DNA of 64,000 nucleotides from Paractinoplanes brasiliensis. GTDB taxonomy: Bacteria; Actinomycetota; Actinomycetes; Mycobacteriales; Micromonosporaceae. The stretch lies in NCBI RefSeq assembly GCF_004362215.1, contig NZ_SNWR01000001.1, forward strand, positions 2,041,001-2,105,000, written 5' to 3'. The position numbers and the translations under genes were made by a program. Position 1 is the first letter of the stretch; each line of letters opens with the position of its first letter. Below the pieces are notes generated by a model. It did not search any database. It was given only the letters and a program-made list of their open reading frames with translations, and was not told the DNA's origin. Positions 17,516-26,162 of the stretch are shown here, piece after piece.

Positions 17516-20188
17516 TCACGGCGCCGGCGGATCCCCGCGCGCGACGACCGCCAGCCCGCGATCCGTGGCCACCGCGGCCAGGTCACCCGACTGATCCGTA
17601 CGCAGAACTCGCGCCCCGCCCTGGGCCAGGCGCGCCAGCAGCGGCCCGTTCGGGTGCCCGTAGTCGTTGTCCGCGCCGACCGACACCAGCGCCACCGTGG
17701 GCCGGATCTCGTCCAGGAACCGCGTCGACTGGAAGGCGGAGCCGTGGTGCGCGACCTTCACCACATCCGCCCGCACCGCCTCGGGGCCCAGGCGCGCGAT
17801 CATGTCCTCCTGCTCCTCGGTCTCGGCGTCGCCGGGCAACAGCACCGTCCGGCCGTCCACCTCGGCCCGCAGCACCAGGGAGTTGTTGTTGGGGTCGGAG
17901 TTCGTGCCCCGCATCGGCTCGACGGGCCCCAGCACCTCCAACCGCACATTCCCGACCCCGTACGCCCACCCTGGCCCCACCGCGTGCACAGGTACTCGCC
18001 CGGCAGCCGCCGCGACAGCGGCCCGGCCCTCGGGCGGCTCCGGCCAGTCCGGCCCGATGACCGCGCGCACGTCCCGCCCCCGGAAGACACCCGTCACACC
18101 CCCGATGTGGTCGGCGTGGAAGTGGCTGACCACGAACAGCACCACCTGCCGGATCCCGAGCCGCCGCAGGCAGTGGTCGACGGCGTTCGGCTCCGGCCCG
18201 GCGTCGACAACGATCGCGCGGCCGGCCCCCGCGGGCAGAACGAGCGCGTCGCCCTGGCCCACCGCGCACGCCACGACCAGCCAGCCCGCCGGGGGCCAGC
18301 CCGAGGCGATCAGCCGTACGGGCAGAGCGCCGAGCACACCGCCGAGCGCAATCACCGTCACGAGCCTGCGAATGAGCGGCCGCCGGGCCGCGACGAGCAG
18401 GCCCACGGTGACCACCGCCAGCAGGAGCGCACCGGTGAGGCCGCCCGGCCACGGCAGCGCGCCGGCGGGCACCCGAGCGCCGTAGGTCGCCACCAGCACC
18501 AGCCACTGCGCCGGCCAGTGCCCGAGCCACGCCGCGAACTCGGCGCCCGCCGGCCACACCGGCGAGACGACCGCCGCGGTGACCCCGAGCAGGGTCGCCG
18601 GAGCGATCGCCGGCACGGCCAGTAGGTTGGCGGGTACGGCCACGATGCTGATCGTCCCGGACAGCCCCGCCACGACGGGTCCGCACACCACCTGCGCCGC
18701 CGCCGGCACCGCGAGCGCCTCGGCCAGGCCGGGCGGCCAGCCACGGGCCCGCAACGCGTCCCGCCACACCGGCGCGAGCAGCAGCAGGCCCGAGGTGGCC
18801 AGCACCGACAGCGCGAACCCCACGTCCGAGGCCAGTTCCGGGTCGGCCAGGATCAGCACGGCCACCCCGGCCGCCAACGCCGGCAGGGCCGCCCGCCGCC
18901 GCCCCGACGCCAGCGCGATCAGCCCGATCGCCCCCATGGCCGCGGCCCGCACCACGCTGGGCGAGGGCCGGGCCAGGATGACGAACCCCACCAACGCCAC
19001 CGCACAGACCACCGCGGTGATCACCGGTCCGGCCCTGGTCCGCCGGACAGCGAACAACACCACACCAAGGACAATCGCAACATTCGCGCCGGAAACGGCG
19101 TTCAGGTGCGTCATGCCGGTAGCCCGGAAGTCCTCCTCCAGCGCCGGGTCCAGGCGGCTGGTGTCCCCCACGATCAGCCCCGGCAGCAGTCCTCCCGGCA
19201 GATCGGGCAACGGCTCACAGGCCCGTTGCAGCCCGGCCCGAAGCGCTCCCGCCGCCCGCTGCGCCCACGACGGCCGCCCGACCGCCTCAGGCGCCTTGCG
19301 CACCGACGCCACCACGGCCCGCAGGTCCCCACCCCGGGGCGGCAGGAGCTTGCCCTCGGCCCGGACCCGCTGCCCCGGCAACAGCCCCCGCCACCCCGGA
19401 TCGCTGCCCAGCACCAAGGCCCGAGCCGACAACCGCAGCGAGACCCCGTCCTCGCCCCGCACACTCCGGAGGTCAACAGCCACGATGTACGTCGGCGGTC
19501 TCCCGGCCGACGACTTCAGGGCCTGCGGATCGTCCCGGACAACCAGCTCCATCCGTACCGGTTCCCCCGCCCGGACCAGCTCGACCAGCGGCCCAGCCTC
19601 CCGGACACTCACCCGCGCCGCAGTGGCAACCGCCCCGCACGCCACCCCGAGCAGAACGGCCGGCCCCAACCACCGCCCGGCCGACACCCACCGGCGGCCA
19701 CCACCGCGCACACCATCCGACGCCCCGCTTCGTGCGGCGCCGGCGCCCACCCCGCGCACCAGAGCGTTGGGACCACCCGGCGCCATCAGGCCGCGGAGCG
19801 ATATGTGAGCGCTACCGGGCACGCGCGTCGCAACCCCACCACGGCCGACAAGGAAAGCCGGCAGAGCGCACAGGACGACAGCCGCCGCTCCGAGCAGAAC
19901 ACCGCCACGCGCCGAGAGGTAGAGCGAGGCCAGGGCCGACATCCACACCGCGAGGGCGAACCCGGCCAACCGCAGATCGGGAGCGGCTCCCGAGTCTCGG
20001 CCGCTGAGCGGCCGCGCCGCCGGCTGATCGCCACCCGGCTCAGCCCGGACAGGCGGTCGCGCACCCTGGGACGGCTCGGACCGCACCCGTGGCCGACGGC
20101 TCACGCCCGGATCGTCCCGAACAGGCGATCGGTGGTTCAGGGGCGGCTCGACGCGGCGGGTGCTGATGGCAGTACCTTCTTTCGTCAT
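17516..20188 (-). CDS. comEC: ComEC/Rec2 competence DNA channel protein
   Basis: An 890-residue polytopic protein. The first roughly 75 residues are Arg/Pro-rich and disordered. Hydrophobic helices, a beta-rich extracellular (DUF4131/OB-like) region and the competence domain of about ten helices follow (TGMTHLNAVSGANVAIVLG is the family hallmark). The C-terminus is a metallo-beta-lactamase domain with SHFHADHIGG (HxHxDH), thought to degrade the non-transported strand. The ATG at 20188 has a GGAGG site 6-7 bases upstream, at the very edge of the IS110 element. Full length suggests an intact protein, but the insertion separates it from comEA and its native promoter. Confidence 0.93.
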   Translation of the reverse strand: MTKEGTAISTRRVEPPLNHRSPVRDDPGVSRRPRVRSEPSQGARPPVRAEPGGDQPAARPLSGRDSGAAPDLRLAGFALAVWMSALASLYLSARGGVLLGAAAVVLCALPAFLVGRGGVATRVPGSAHISLRGLMAPGGPNALVRGVGAGAARSGASDGVRGGGRRWVSAGRWLGPAVLLGVACGAVATAARVSVREAGPLVELVRAGEPVRMELVVRDDPQALKSSAGRPPTYIVAVDLRSVRGEDGVSLRLSARALVLGSDPGWRGLLPGQRVRAEGKLLPPRGGDLRAVVASVRKAPEAVGRPSWAQRAAGALRAGLQRACEPLPDLPGGLLPGLIVGDTSRLDPALEEDFRATGMTHLNAVSGANVAIVLGVVLFAVRRTRAGPVITAVVCAVALVGFVILARPSPSVVRAAAMGAIGLIALASGRRRAALPALAAGVAVLILADPELASDVGFALSVLATSGLLLLAPVWRDALRARGWPPGLAEALAVPAAAQVVCGPVVAGLSGTISIVAVPANLLAVPAIAPATLLGVTAAVVSPVWPAGAEFAAWLGHWPAQWLVLVATYGARVPAGALPWPGGLTGALLLAVVTVGLLVAARRPLIRRLVTVIALGGVLGALPVRLIASGWPPAGWLVVACAVGQGDALVLPAGAGRAIVVDAGPEPNAVDHCLRRLGIRQVVLFVVSHFHADHIGGVTGVFRGRDVRAVIGPDWPEPPEGRAAVAAAAGRVPVHAVGPGWAYGVGNVRLEVLGPVEPMRGTNSDPNNNSLVLRAEVDGRTVLLPGDAETEEQEDMIARLGPEAVRADVVKVAHHGSAFQSTRFLDEIRPTVALVSVGADNDYGHPNGPLLARLAQGGARVLRTDQSGDLAAVATDRGLAVVARGDPPAP

Positions 20189-20217
20189 CGGGAGCCTCCG
20201 AGGAACGCTTTGGGTGC

Positions 20218-20340
20218 TTGTCCCTCGAGGACTGACATGAGACGGCGTCCTCGGAGGTGACCGGTGGAGGTCTGACGCCTTCGAGGATGTTGTCCCGTGA
20301 GGACTGGTCCATCAGCACGACGCCGCGCCTCCACCGCACC
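20218..20340 (+). ncRNA. putative IS110 bridge RNA region
   Basis: In IS110-group elements the non-coding 5' end upstream of the transposase encodes a bridge RNA with target- and donor-binding loops (established for IS621 and relatives). Here CGAGGAC (20226-20232) pairs with GTCCTCG (20247-20253), loop 14. GGTGGAGG (20263-20270) then pairs with CCTCCACC (20328-20335), enclosing a 57-base loop region. A 17-base near-repeat TTGTCCC-NN-GAGGACTG occurs at 20218-20234 and 20290-20306, reminiscent of paired guide segments. Boundaries and folding are inferred. Confidence 0.5.
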
Positions 20341-20367
20341 TGACCTGCGAGTTGGAAGGAGGTTGCC

Positions 20368-21636
20368 GTGCTGGGAGTCGGTCTGGACTGGGCCGAGGAC
20401 CACCATGACGTCGCGTTGGGCGTGCCGGGCAAGGGGGTAATCGAACAGTTCCGCATCGACCACGGCCCCGAAGGGGTGGCCCGGCTGGTCGCCCGCTGCC
20501 TGGCCCTGGAAACCGACCCGGCCGAGGTCCGGGTCGTGCTGGAAACCCGGCACGGGCTGCTGGTCGAGGCCCTGCTCGATGCCGGGTTCACCGTGCTGCC
20601 GGTCAACCCGGACCTGGTCGCCCGCCGCCGCGGCCCGGCCAAGAAGAAAGACGACGCCGAAGACGCACGGATCTGCTGCCTGCTGGCCCTCGACCCCTTT
20701 GTCGAGCTGCGCAAACTGATCCCGCACGGCGAGCTCGGCGCGGAGCTGCGGGCCATTGCTCGTGACGACGACCGGGCCGCCCGCGACGAACGGCGCCTGG
20801 GTAACCGGCTGCGCGCCGACCTGCTCGCGGTGTTCCCCGCCGCGATCGACATCGCCGACGGCGACCTGGGCGCGGCAGTGTTCCTGCGCCTGCTCGAGCG
20901 CTGGCCCAGCCACACCGAGCTGGCCGCCGCCGGCCGTGACGCCGTCGAAGCCCTGGCCCGCGCCAACCGGCACGGCTGGCCCGACCGGTTCGCCGAACGG
21001 GTCATAGCTGCCCTGAACAGCCCGCGGCTTGCGGTGCGCCCGGAGCTGGCCCGGGCGAAGGCCGGCAGCATCCGGCTGGCCGCCGCGCAACTGTTGCTGC
21101 TGCGCGAGCAACGCCGGGTCTGGCAGCGGCGGATGGGTGAGCTGCTTCTGGGAAGCCCGCGTGTCGGCCGGGCGAAGCAGCCGAAGGAGCCCCGGCCGGG
21201 GAACGCGTTCCCTGGCGGCGAGATCTACCTGAGCATGCCTGGCCTGGGTGATCGTCTCGCCGCCAGGGTCGCCGGTGAAATCGGCGAACACGTCGAGCAG
21301 TTCACCACACCCAACGCCCTGCAATGCTATGCCGGGACCGCCCCGGTCACGAGACGCTCCGGACGCAGCGAGTTCGTCATCGCCCGCCGCCTGGCCTACA
21401 ACCGCTACCTCGGCAACGCCGTACATCAATGGGCCTTCTGCAGCCTGCAGCAATCCGGCTGGGCCCGCGCCTTCTACGACGCCAAGATCGCCAAAGGCAA
21501 GAGTCACAACGCTGCCCTGCGTGCCCTCGGCAACCGCTGGCTGGAGATCCTCTGGCACTGCCTGCGCCTGAACGTGCGCTACGACGAAGCCGTCCATACC
21601 GCCCACCGCACCCACGCCCTCAAACAGGCTGCTTGA
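20368..21636 (+). CDS. IS110-family transposase (DEDD recombinase)
   Basis: A 422-residue transposase. The N-terminal RuvC-like domain opens GVGLDWAEDHHDVAL with D7, followed by VVLETRHG (E59) and KKDDAEDA (D96/D99), which together form the DEDD tetrad. A coiled-coil helical linker (about 125-260) follows. The C-terminal Tnp_20 domain holds LSMPGLGDRLAARVAGEIG, TPNALQCYAGTAPVTRRSGRS (S331 is the likely nucleophile) and GKSHNAALRALGNRWLEILW. The start is GTG 20368, after a GGAAGGAGG ribosome binding site. All key residues are present and the frame is open, so it is probably active or only recently acquired. Confidence 0.95.
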   Translation: MLGVGLDWAEDHHDVALGVPGKGVIEQFRIDHGPEGVARLVARCLALETDPAEVRVVLETRHGLLVEALLDAGFTVLPVNPDLVARRRGPAKKKDDAEDARICCLLALDPFVELRKLIPHGELGAELRAIARDDDRAARDERRLGNRLRADLLAVFPAAIDIADGDLGAAVFLRLLERWPSHTELAAAGRDAVEALARANRHGWPDRFAERVIAALNSPRLAVRPELARAKAGSIRLAAAQLLLLREQRRVWQRRMGELLLGSPRVGRAKQPKEPRPGNAFPGGEIYLSMPGLGDRLAARVAGEIGEHVEQFTTPNALQCYAGTAPVTRRSGRSEFVIARRLAYNRYLGNAVHQWAFCSLQQSGWARAFYDAKIAKGKSHNAALRALGNRWLEILWHCLRLNVRYDEAVHTAHRTHALKQAA

Positions 21637-21653
21637 GGTTGACAGAGGATGTC

Positions 21654-23399
21654 TCATACGGTGACCAGGTCTTTCAGCTGTTCGTAGCGGGCGTCGCCGA
21701 TGCCGTCGACCTTGCGCAGGTCGGTGACGGCCTTGAAACCGCCCTGGGCGTCGCGGGCGTCGAGGATCCGCTGGGCCAGCACCGGACCCACCCCGGGCAG
21801 CCCGTCCAGGTCGGACAGGGTCGCGGCGTTCAGGTTGACCAGGCCACCCGCGCTGCCACCGCCGGCCGGAGCGGCCGGCCCGGTCGGGAGCGCGACACCC
21901 GGCGGGGGCGTCACGCCGACCATGATGAGCTCGCCGTCCACCACCTTGCGGGCAAGGTTGAGCGCTGAGACATCCACCCCCTGGTCGGCGCCGCCGGCCG
22001 CGGTCAGCGCGTCGGCCACCCGCGCGCCGGGGGCCAGTCGCACCAGGCCGGGCTTGCGGACCTTGCCGCCGACCGCAACCACCACCTCAGCCGCGCCGGA
22101 CGCCGGGGCGGAGGCCACCTCGGCGTCCGACTCGGCCACGTTGAGCGGGGGCGGCGCCACCGGGTCAACCCGGGGCCGGGCCCGCCAGGCCAGCACGGCG
22201 GCGATCACGATCACGACGGCGGCCACCGCGCCCAGCGCCCGGACCCCACGCCGACCCGGATCGAACGCCCCCATCCCGAAGCGCCGCCCGCCGTCGCCCG
22301 AACCACTGCCGAAGGCCCCCGCCGCGGTCAGCTCCGGCTCCTCGGGCTCCGGCAGATTCGACGACGTGAGAGCGAAGCGGTCTCGCCCCGGCTCGAACAC
22401 ATAGTTGTCCGACGGCGGCTCAGGCATCACCCACGCGGGCGGCGGGAGCGAACCCCGCCGGTCCGGCACGTGCGGTTCCGCCTCGGGCAGCACATCACCG
22501 AGATGCGACGACCGAAGGTCACCCTCCTCCACGACGCGGTAGGCCCCGGTTCCGCCTTTCAGCGCCACGACCACCGGCGGCGGTGAGACTGCATTCCCGG
22601 ACCCGGCGAGGGAGGGTCTGTCCATGGTTGCGATCCCGCGGCCCGGAGGGACGTGGACCGGCTTGTCTGTGGTTACCATCTCCCGGCCTGGAGGGAAGCC
22701 GCTTGGTTCCGGGGCGGGTGGCACCACAAGATCTCCCGGTGACGGCCCGGCCGAGCCGTGAGCGCCCATCACCGGACCGATCGGCTCATCGAACGAAGCC
22801 GCCGATGAAGCGGCTGCAACCGCCGCGGCTATCGCAGCCTCCGGGGGTGCGGCCGAAACAGGGCGCGCAGCCGGCGGCGTGGCCCACGGGGTGCCGGGCC
22901 GATAGCCGCGCGCCTGCGGAGGAAGAGGCGGCTCAGGAAGAGGCGTGGGTGGGTGAAACACGGCGCTGGGCGCCGCCTCCAGGTCGACGTCGTCGGGCCA
23001 CGAAGGGATGACGTCCGACCACTCCAGCGGATCTCCCACCTCAGCCAGCCCGGCCAGCCCGTCGACATACGCCGACCCGGGCACATCGACCGGACCAGCA
23101 GCGGACCCAGGAACAGGACCGGCGGCCGACAGGGGGCGGACAGACGGCGAGGGGCGGACAGACGGCGAGGGACCAACAGACGGCAAGGGGTGGCCGGGGG
23201 AAGGCGAGTGACCGTCCAGCAAAGCCCCCGCGGCCGGCCCCGGGCGGGCCGGGTGAGGGGCCACCGGTGGGGAAGGACGGATGGGGAAGGATGGGGTGGA
23301 GTGTGGAGCGCCCGAAGGCGGAGGTGACACCGCCGCAGGCGGCAGCACTGACCTCAGCCTCTGCGCTGTGGCCTCGTCGGTAGGGGTCCGCTCTCGCAC
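21654..23399 (-). CDS. comEA: ComEA-type DNA-binding protein with long proline-rich N-terminus
   Basis: About 581 residues. The C-terminus is a canonical ComEA: one membrane helix (ALGAVAAVVIVIAAVLAW), an SLBB domain (VAVGGKVRKPGLVRLAPGARV ... ALTAAGGADQGVD) and a double helix-hairpin-helix (VNLNAATLSDLDGLPGVGPVLAQRILDAR) that binds incoming double-stranded DNA. The N-terminal roughly 370 residues are Pro/Ser/Gly-rich and apparently disordered, predicted to be cytosolic, and far longer than in Firmicutes. GTG 23399 (VRERTPTDEATAQRL) is my chosen start, where a conserved-looking segment begins; several in-frame alternatives exist and the ribosome binding site is weak. The IS110 element follows its stop immediately. 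Confidence 0.85.
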   Translation of the reverse strand: MRERTPTDEATAQRLRSVLPPAAVSPPPSGAPHSTPSFPIRPSPPVAPHPARPGPAAGALLDGHSPSPGHPLPSVGPSPSVRPSPSVRPLSAAGPVPGSAAGPVDVPGSAYVDGLAGLAEVGDPLEWSDVIPSWPDDVDLEAAPSAVFHPPTPLPEPPLPPQARGYRPGTPWATPPAARPVSAAPPEAAIAAAVAAASSAASFDEPIGPVMGAHGSAGPSPGDLVVPPAPEPSGFPPGREMVTTDKPVHVPPGRGIATMDRPSLAGSGNAVSPPPVVVALKGGTGAYRVVEEGDLRSSHLGDVLPEAEPHVPDRRGSLPPPAWVMPEPPSDNYVFEPGRDRFALTSSNLPEPEEPELTAAGAFGSGSGDGGRRFGMGAFDPGRRGVRALGAVAAVVIVIAAVLAWRARPRVDPVAPPPLNVAESDAEVASAPASGAAEVVVAVGGKVRKPGLVRLAPGARVADALTAAGGADQGVDVSALNLARKVVDGELIMVGVTPPPGVALPTGPAAPAGGGSAGGLVNLNAATLSDLDGLPGVGPVLAQRILDARDAQGGFKAVTDLRKVDGIGDARYEQLKDLVTV

Positions 23400-23478
23400 G
23401 CACAGCAAGCTAGGGAGAACACGAAGATCTTGCCCAGGTGCCTGTGGACAGAGGTGCATTGTGGATAAGTCCGCGATC

Positions 23479-24237
23479 ATGTCCGAACGTGATATGGCGG
23501 ACCGGCTCAGGGCGGCCGGTTGTGTCTTCGCCGAGGACGAGGCAGCGATCGTCGCCGAGGCCGCCACCGACGCCGCGACCAGGGAACTCATGGTGGAACG
23601 CAGGGCCGGGGGTGAGCCGCTGGAGCAGGTTGTGGGCTACGCCGATTTCGCCGGGGTCCGCGTACGGCTGCGGCCCGGTGTCTTCGTCCCCCGGGTCCGC
23701 AGCGAGCTCCTGGTGCGCCTGGCCGCCGAGGAGAACCCGCGAATCGTGGTGGATCTCTGCTGCGGCTCGGGCGCCCTGGGTCTGGCCGTCCGCCGCAGGA
23801 GCCCCGGCATCGAGCTGCACGCCGCCGACCTCGACCCGAACGCCACGGCGTGCGCCCGCGACAACGGCCTCACCGACGTCCACCTGGGCGACCTGTACGA
23901 CCCTTTGCCCCGCACCCTGCGGGGCCGCGTCGACGTCCTGGTCGCCAACGTCCCCTACGTCGCCACCGCTCACATCCCGCTGCTGCCGGCCGAGGCGCGC
24001 GACCACGAGCCCGCGATCGCCCTTGACGGCGGTGCCGACGGGCTTGATATCTTTCGCCGCGTGTCCGGGAGCGCTCCCACGTGGCTCGCCCCGAACGGCG
24101 TCCTGCTCTCGGAGATCACGGAAGCGCAGCAGAAAGGCGCTCTCGATGCCATCCGCCGGTCGGGTCTGGACGGCGACGTCGTCTACGACGAAGATCTCGA
24201 TGCGCGAGTGGCCCGGGCCCGCCAGAGGACCGGCTGA
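23479..24237 (+). CDS. putative protein N5-glutamine methyltransferase (HemK/PrmC-like)
   Basis: A 252-residue class I SAM-dependent methyltransferase. Motif I is DLCCGSG (92-98), and the catalytic NPPY motif appears as NVPY (157-160), a variant typical of the actinobacterial PrmC-like paralogue family rather than PrmC itself. GEPLEQVVGYADFAG and PGVFVPRVRSELLV match the substrate-binding region of that family. The target protein is unknown; true PrmC methylates release factors. ATG 23479 is preferred; a GTG at 23461 is also in frame. It is transcribed divergently from comEA, and a second plus-strand gene follows 22 bases later. Confidence 0.85.
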   Translation: MSERDMADRLRAAGCVFAEDEAAIVAEAATDAATRELMVERRAGGEPLEQVVGYADFAGVRVRLRPGVFVPRVRSELLVRLAAEENPRIVVDLCCGSGALGLAVRRRSPGIELHAADLDPNATACARDNGLTDVHLGDLYDPLPRTLRGRVDVLVANVPYVATAHIPLLPAEARDHEPAIALDGGADGLDIFRRVSGSAPTWLAPNGVLLSEITEAQQKGALDAIRRSGLDGDVVYDEDLDARVARARQRTG

Positions 24238-24259
24238 GCCGGGAAGAGAGGCATCCGGG

Positions 24260-25345
24260 GTGGGAAGGTTCGCCCGGGCCAGGCTGGCCTCCCAGGTGGC
24301 CCGGCGCCTGCGACGGGCCGGTTTCGCGGCCGTCCGCTACGACTCTCGAGCCTTCCAGGTCCGTTTCACCACAGAGGTCGCGGCGGATGCCGAGCCTGGC
24401 ATCCTCGACCTGGCCCCTCTCCTGAAAAGTCCAAGAAGAGGGCGAAAAAAGAGGATCCAGGCGTACATATCTGGCCTCAGCCCCGACCCCATCCCCGCGG
24501 ACTGGCAGACGGCACGGCCCCTCCTCCGCCCAGTCCTCCGAGGAGCCACCCCCGGCAACCCCCTCAAGCGAACCGCCTTGCCCTATTTGTCGGAATACGT
24601 CGTCATCGACCATCCCGAGGCGATGACCTACGTAACCGAGAGCCAGCTCAAAACCTGGCACGTACGCCCGAACGAGGTCTTCAAAGCCGCCCGCGACAAC
24701 CTGGAGGCGGCCACCCTCCAGGGCTCCCCCACCGAGCTGATCCGCTTCATCGACGACGGCGACTCCTACTGGACCTCCCACCTCCTGCTCGAGCACTGGC
24801 TGCAACGCCTCGAACCCCAGGTCGGCGGCCCTCCGATCGCCTTCGCTCCCGAGCGCGGCACGCTGCTGATCACCTCGACCGGCAGCCCGCATCTGCGTGC
24901 CGTCTTCGCCCAGGCCGAGGAGCTCTACGCGAGGTCGGCCAGACCCATCACCCCCATGGCGTACGTCAGTGACTCCCACGGCTGCACGGTGCCCTTCGCC
25001 GTGCCCGAGGACCACCCGCTCCACCACGCGGTGGGGCGCGCCGAACGCATCCTGGCCGTCCAGGAGTACACGCGACAGGCCGGCCACCTGTCCGAGCCCG
25101 CCGCCGAGCTGGTTCTGACCGGCGACGACGGGACGGGCTGGCGCACCCGGGCTGTCTGGGACGAGAAGGCGCTGCTGCCCACGGCCGACGAGGTGCAGAT
25201 CGGCGACCGTACGATCCCCTGGCCCGACCTGGAGCTGGAACCGGTGCCCGGCCTGGAGCCGATCAGGTGGCGGGCCGCCGGTGCACCACAATCCCCGCCA
25301 CCCCGGGACCCACGTGCGCGGCGACCACAGCGCCGATCTCGGTGA
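24260..25345 (+). CDS. uncharacterised protein, DUF1444-like
   Basis: A 361-residue soluble protein. YLSEYVVIDHPEAMTYVTESQLKTWHVRPNEVF and the later LRAVFAQAEELY and RPITPMAYVSD resemble DUF1444 (YtpQ-like) proteins, whose function is unknown. The start is GTG 24260, after a GAGAGG-like site. The last roughly 28 residues (Arg/Pro-rich) lie over the 3' end of convergent degV: the two genes overlap by 83 bases. That tail is probably not conserved. It may be cotranscribed with the preceding methyltransferase. Confidence 0.6.
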   Translation: MGRFARARLASQVARRLRRAGFAAVRYDSRAFQVRFTTEVAADAEPGILDLAPLLKSPRRGRKKRIQAYISGLSPDPIPADWQTARPLLRPVLRGATPGNPLKRTALPYLSEYVVIDHPEAMTYVTESQLKTWHVRPNEVFKAARDNLEAATLQGSPTELIRFIDDGDSYWTSHLLLEHWLQRLEPQVGGPPIAFAPERGTLLITSTGSPHLRAVFAQAEELYARSARPITPMAYVSDSHGCTVPFAVPEDHPLHHAVGRAERILAVQEYTRQAGHLSEPAAELVLTGDDGTGWRTRAVWDEKALLPTADEVQIGDRTIPWPDLELEPVPGLEPIRWRAAGAPQSPPPRDPRARRPQRRSR

Positions 25346-26117
25346 TGTAGCAGTCCCGCAGCCTGTCCCCGAGCCGCATCGCCACCTGGTCGGCCAGCGC
25401 CGCCGCCCGGTCCGGTGACTGCAGGTGGTGGACGGCGATGTCGGCGAGCCCGTCCCCCGAGGCCTCCACCGCGAGGTCGACCAGCTTGGCCAGCGCCCGC
25501 CCGGCCGTACGCACCCGGTCCTTCACGACGATCTTGCCGTCGGCCATGTGCAGGATCGGCTTGACCGACAGCGCCGTGCCGACCAGGGCCGAGGCCGCCC
25601 CGATGCGCCCGCCCCGCCGCAGGAACTCGAGCGTGTCGACGTAGAACAGCGTGCTCACCTGCTCGGCGTGGGTCACGGCCTGAGCCCGTACGGAGGGAAG
25701 GTCTTGACCTTTGACCGCGGCGTCGGCGGCGGCCAGGGCGGCGAACCCGAGCCCCATCCCCGTGGTGCCGCTGTCGACCACCTCGACCCGGGACCCGAAC
25801 TCGGTGGCGGCCAGCACGGCGGCCTCGTGGGTGCCGGAGAGCTGGGCCGACAGGTGCACGGAGACGATGCCGTCGGCGCCCTCGTCGAACAGCTTGCGAT
25901 AGGCCGCCGCGAACTGGGAGGGGGCGGGCCGGGACGTGCTCACCGCGACGCGGCGCTCGCCCAGGGCCCGCGCGACCTCGGCCGGCTGGATCTCGACACC
26001 CTCGAGCCCGTCGGCGCCGTTGATGACCACCGTGAGGGGCACGACGGTCAGCTCATACGAGCCGCTGAGTTCGGCGGGCAGGTACGCGGTGGAGTCGGTG
26101 ACAACCGCGACGGGCAT
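25263..26117 (-). CDS. DegV family fatty acid-binding protein
   Basis: A 284-residue DegV protein. In Firmicutes such proteins (FakB) bind a fatty acid and present it to the kinase FakA; no kinase partner gene is seen here. The N-terminal domain opens VAVVTDSTAYLPAEL, with the TSRPAPSQF motif (around 79-87) and LSAQLSGTHEAAV, which hold the fatty-acid carboxylate. DTLEFLRRGGRIG and VGTALSVKPIL mark the second domain. It starts at ATG 26117, with TACGGT 6 bases upstream and no ribosome binding site, so it is likely leaderless. Its end overlaps the convergent DUF1444-like gene. Confidence 0.92.
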   Translation of the reverse strand: MPVAVVTDSTAYLPAELSGSYELTVVPLTVVINGADGLEGVEIQPAEVARALGERRVAVSTSRPAPSQFAAAYRKLFDEGADGIVSVHLSAQLSGTHEAAVLAATEFGSRVEVVDSGTTGMGLGFAALAAADAAVKGQDLPSVRAQAVTHAEQVSTLFYVDTLEFLRRGGRIGAASALVGTALSVKPILHMADGKIVVKDRVRTAGRALAKLVDLAVEASGDGLADIAVHHLQSPDRAAALADQVAMRLGDRLRDCYITEIGAVVAAHVGPGVAGIVVHRRPAT

Positions 26118-26123
26118 GCGGGC

Positions 26124-26129
26124 ACCGTA
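26124..26129 (-). promoter_or_regulatory. candidate -10 box (TACGGT), leaderless degV start
   Basis: TACGGT on the minus strand is followed by 6 bases and the ATG at 26117. No Shine-Dalgarno sequence is present. Confidence 0.45.
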
Positions 26130-26162
26130 ACCGATCGGAACATGCCCAGGTGAGAGCGGGGG

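Larger units (their letters stand above)
20190..21653 (+). mobile_element. IS110-family insertion sequence between comEA and comEC
   Basis: The element comprises about 180 bases of structured non-coding left end, one DEDD transposase gene and a right end of at most 17 bases before the comEA stop. Terminal inverted repeats are absent, as expected for the IS110 group (IS1111 members have them and a downstream non-coding region). Exact ends cannot be set without an empty site. It lies precisely in the intergenic space of an otherwise conserved competence operon, and its transposase is on the opposite strand to comEA-comEC. Confidence 0.8.

Noticed and set aside
20185..21657. A 490-codon minus-strand frame across the IS110 transposase
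   Set aside because: The plus-strand frame carries the DEDD and Tnp_20 motifs and a good ribosome binding site; the other lacks any motif.
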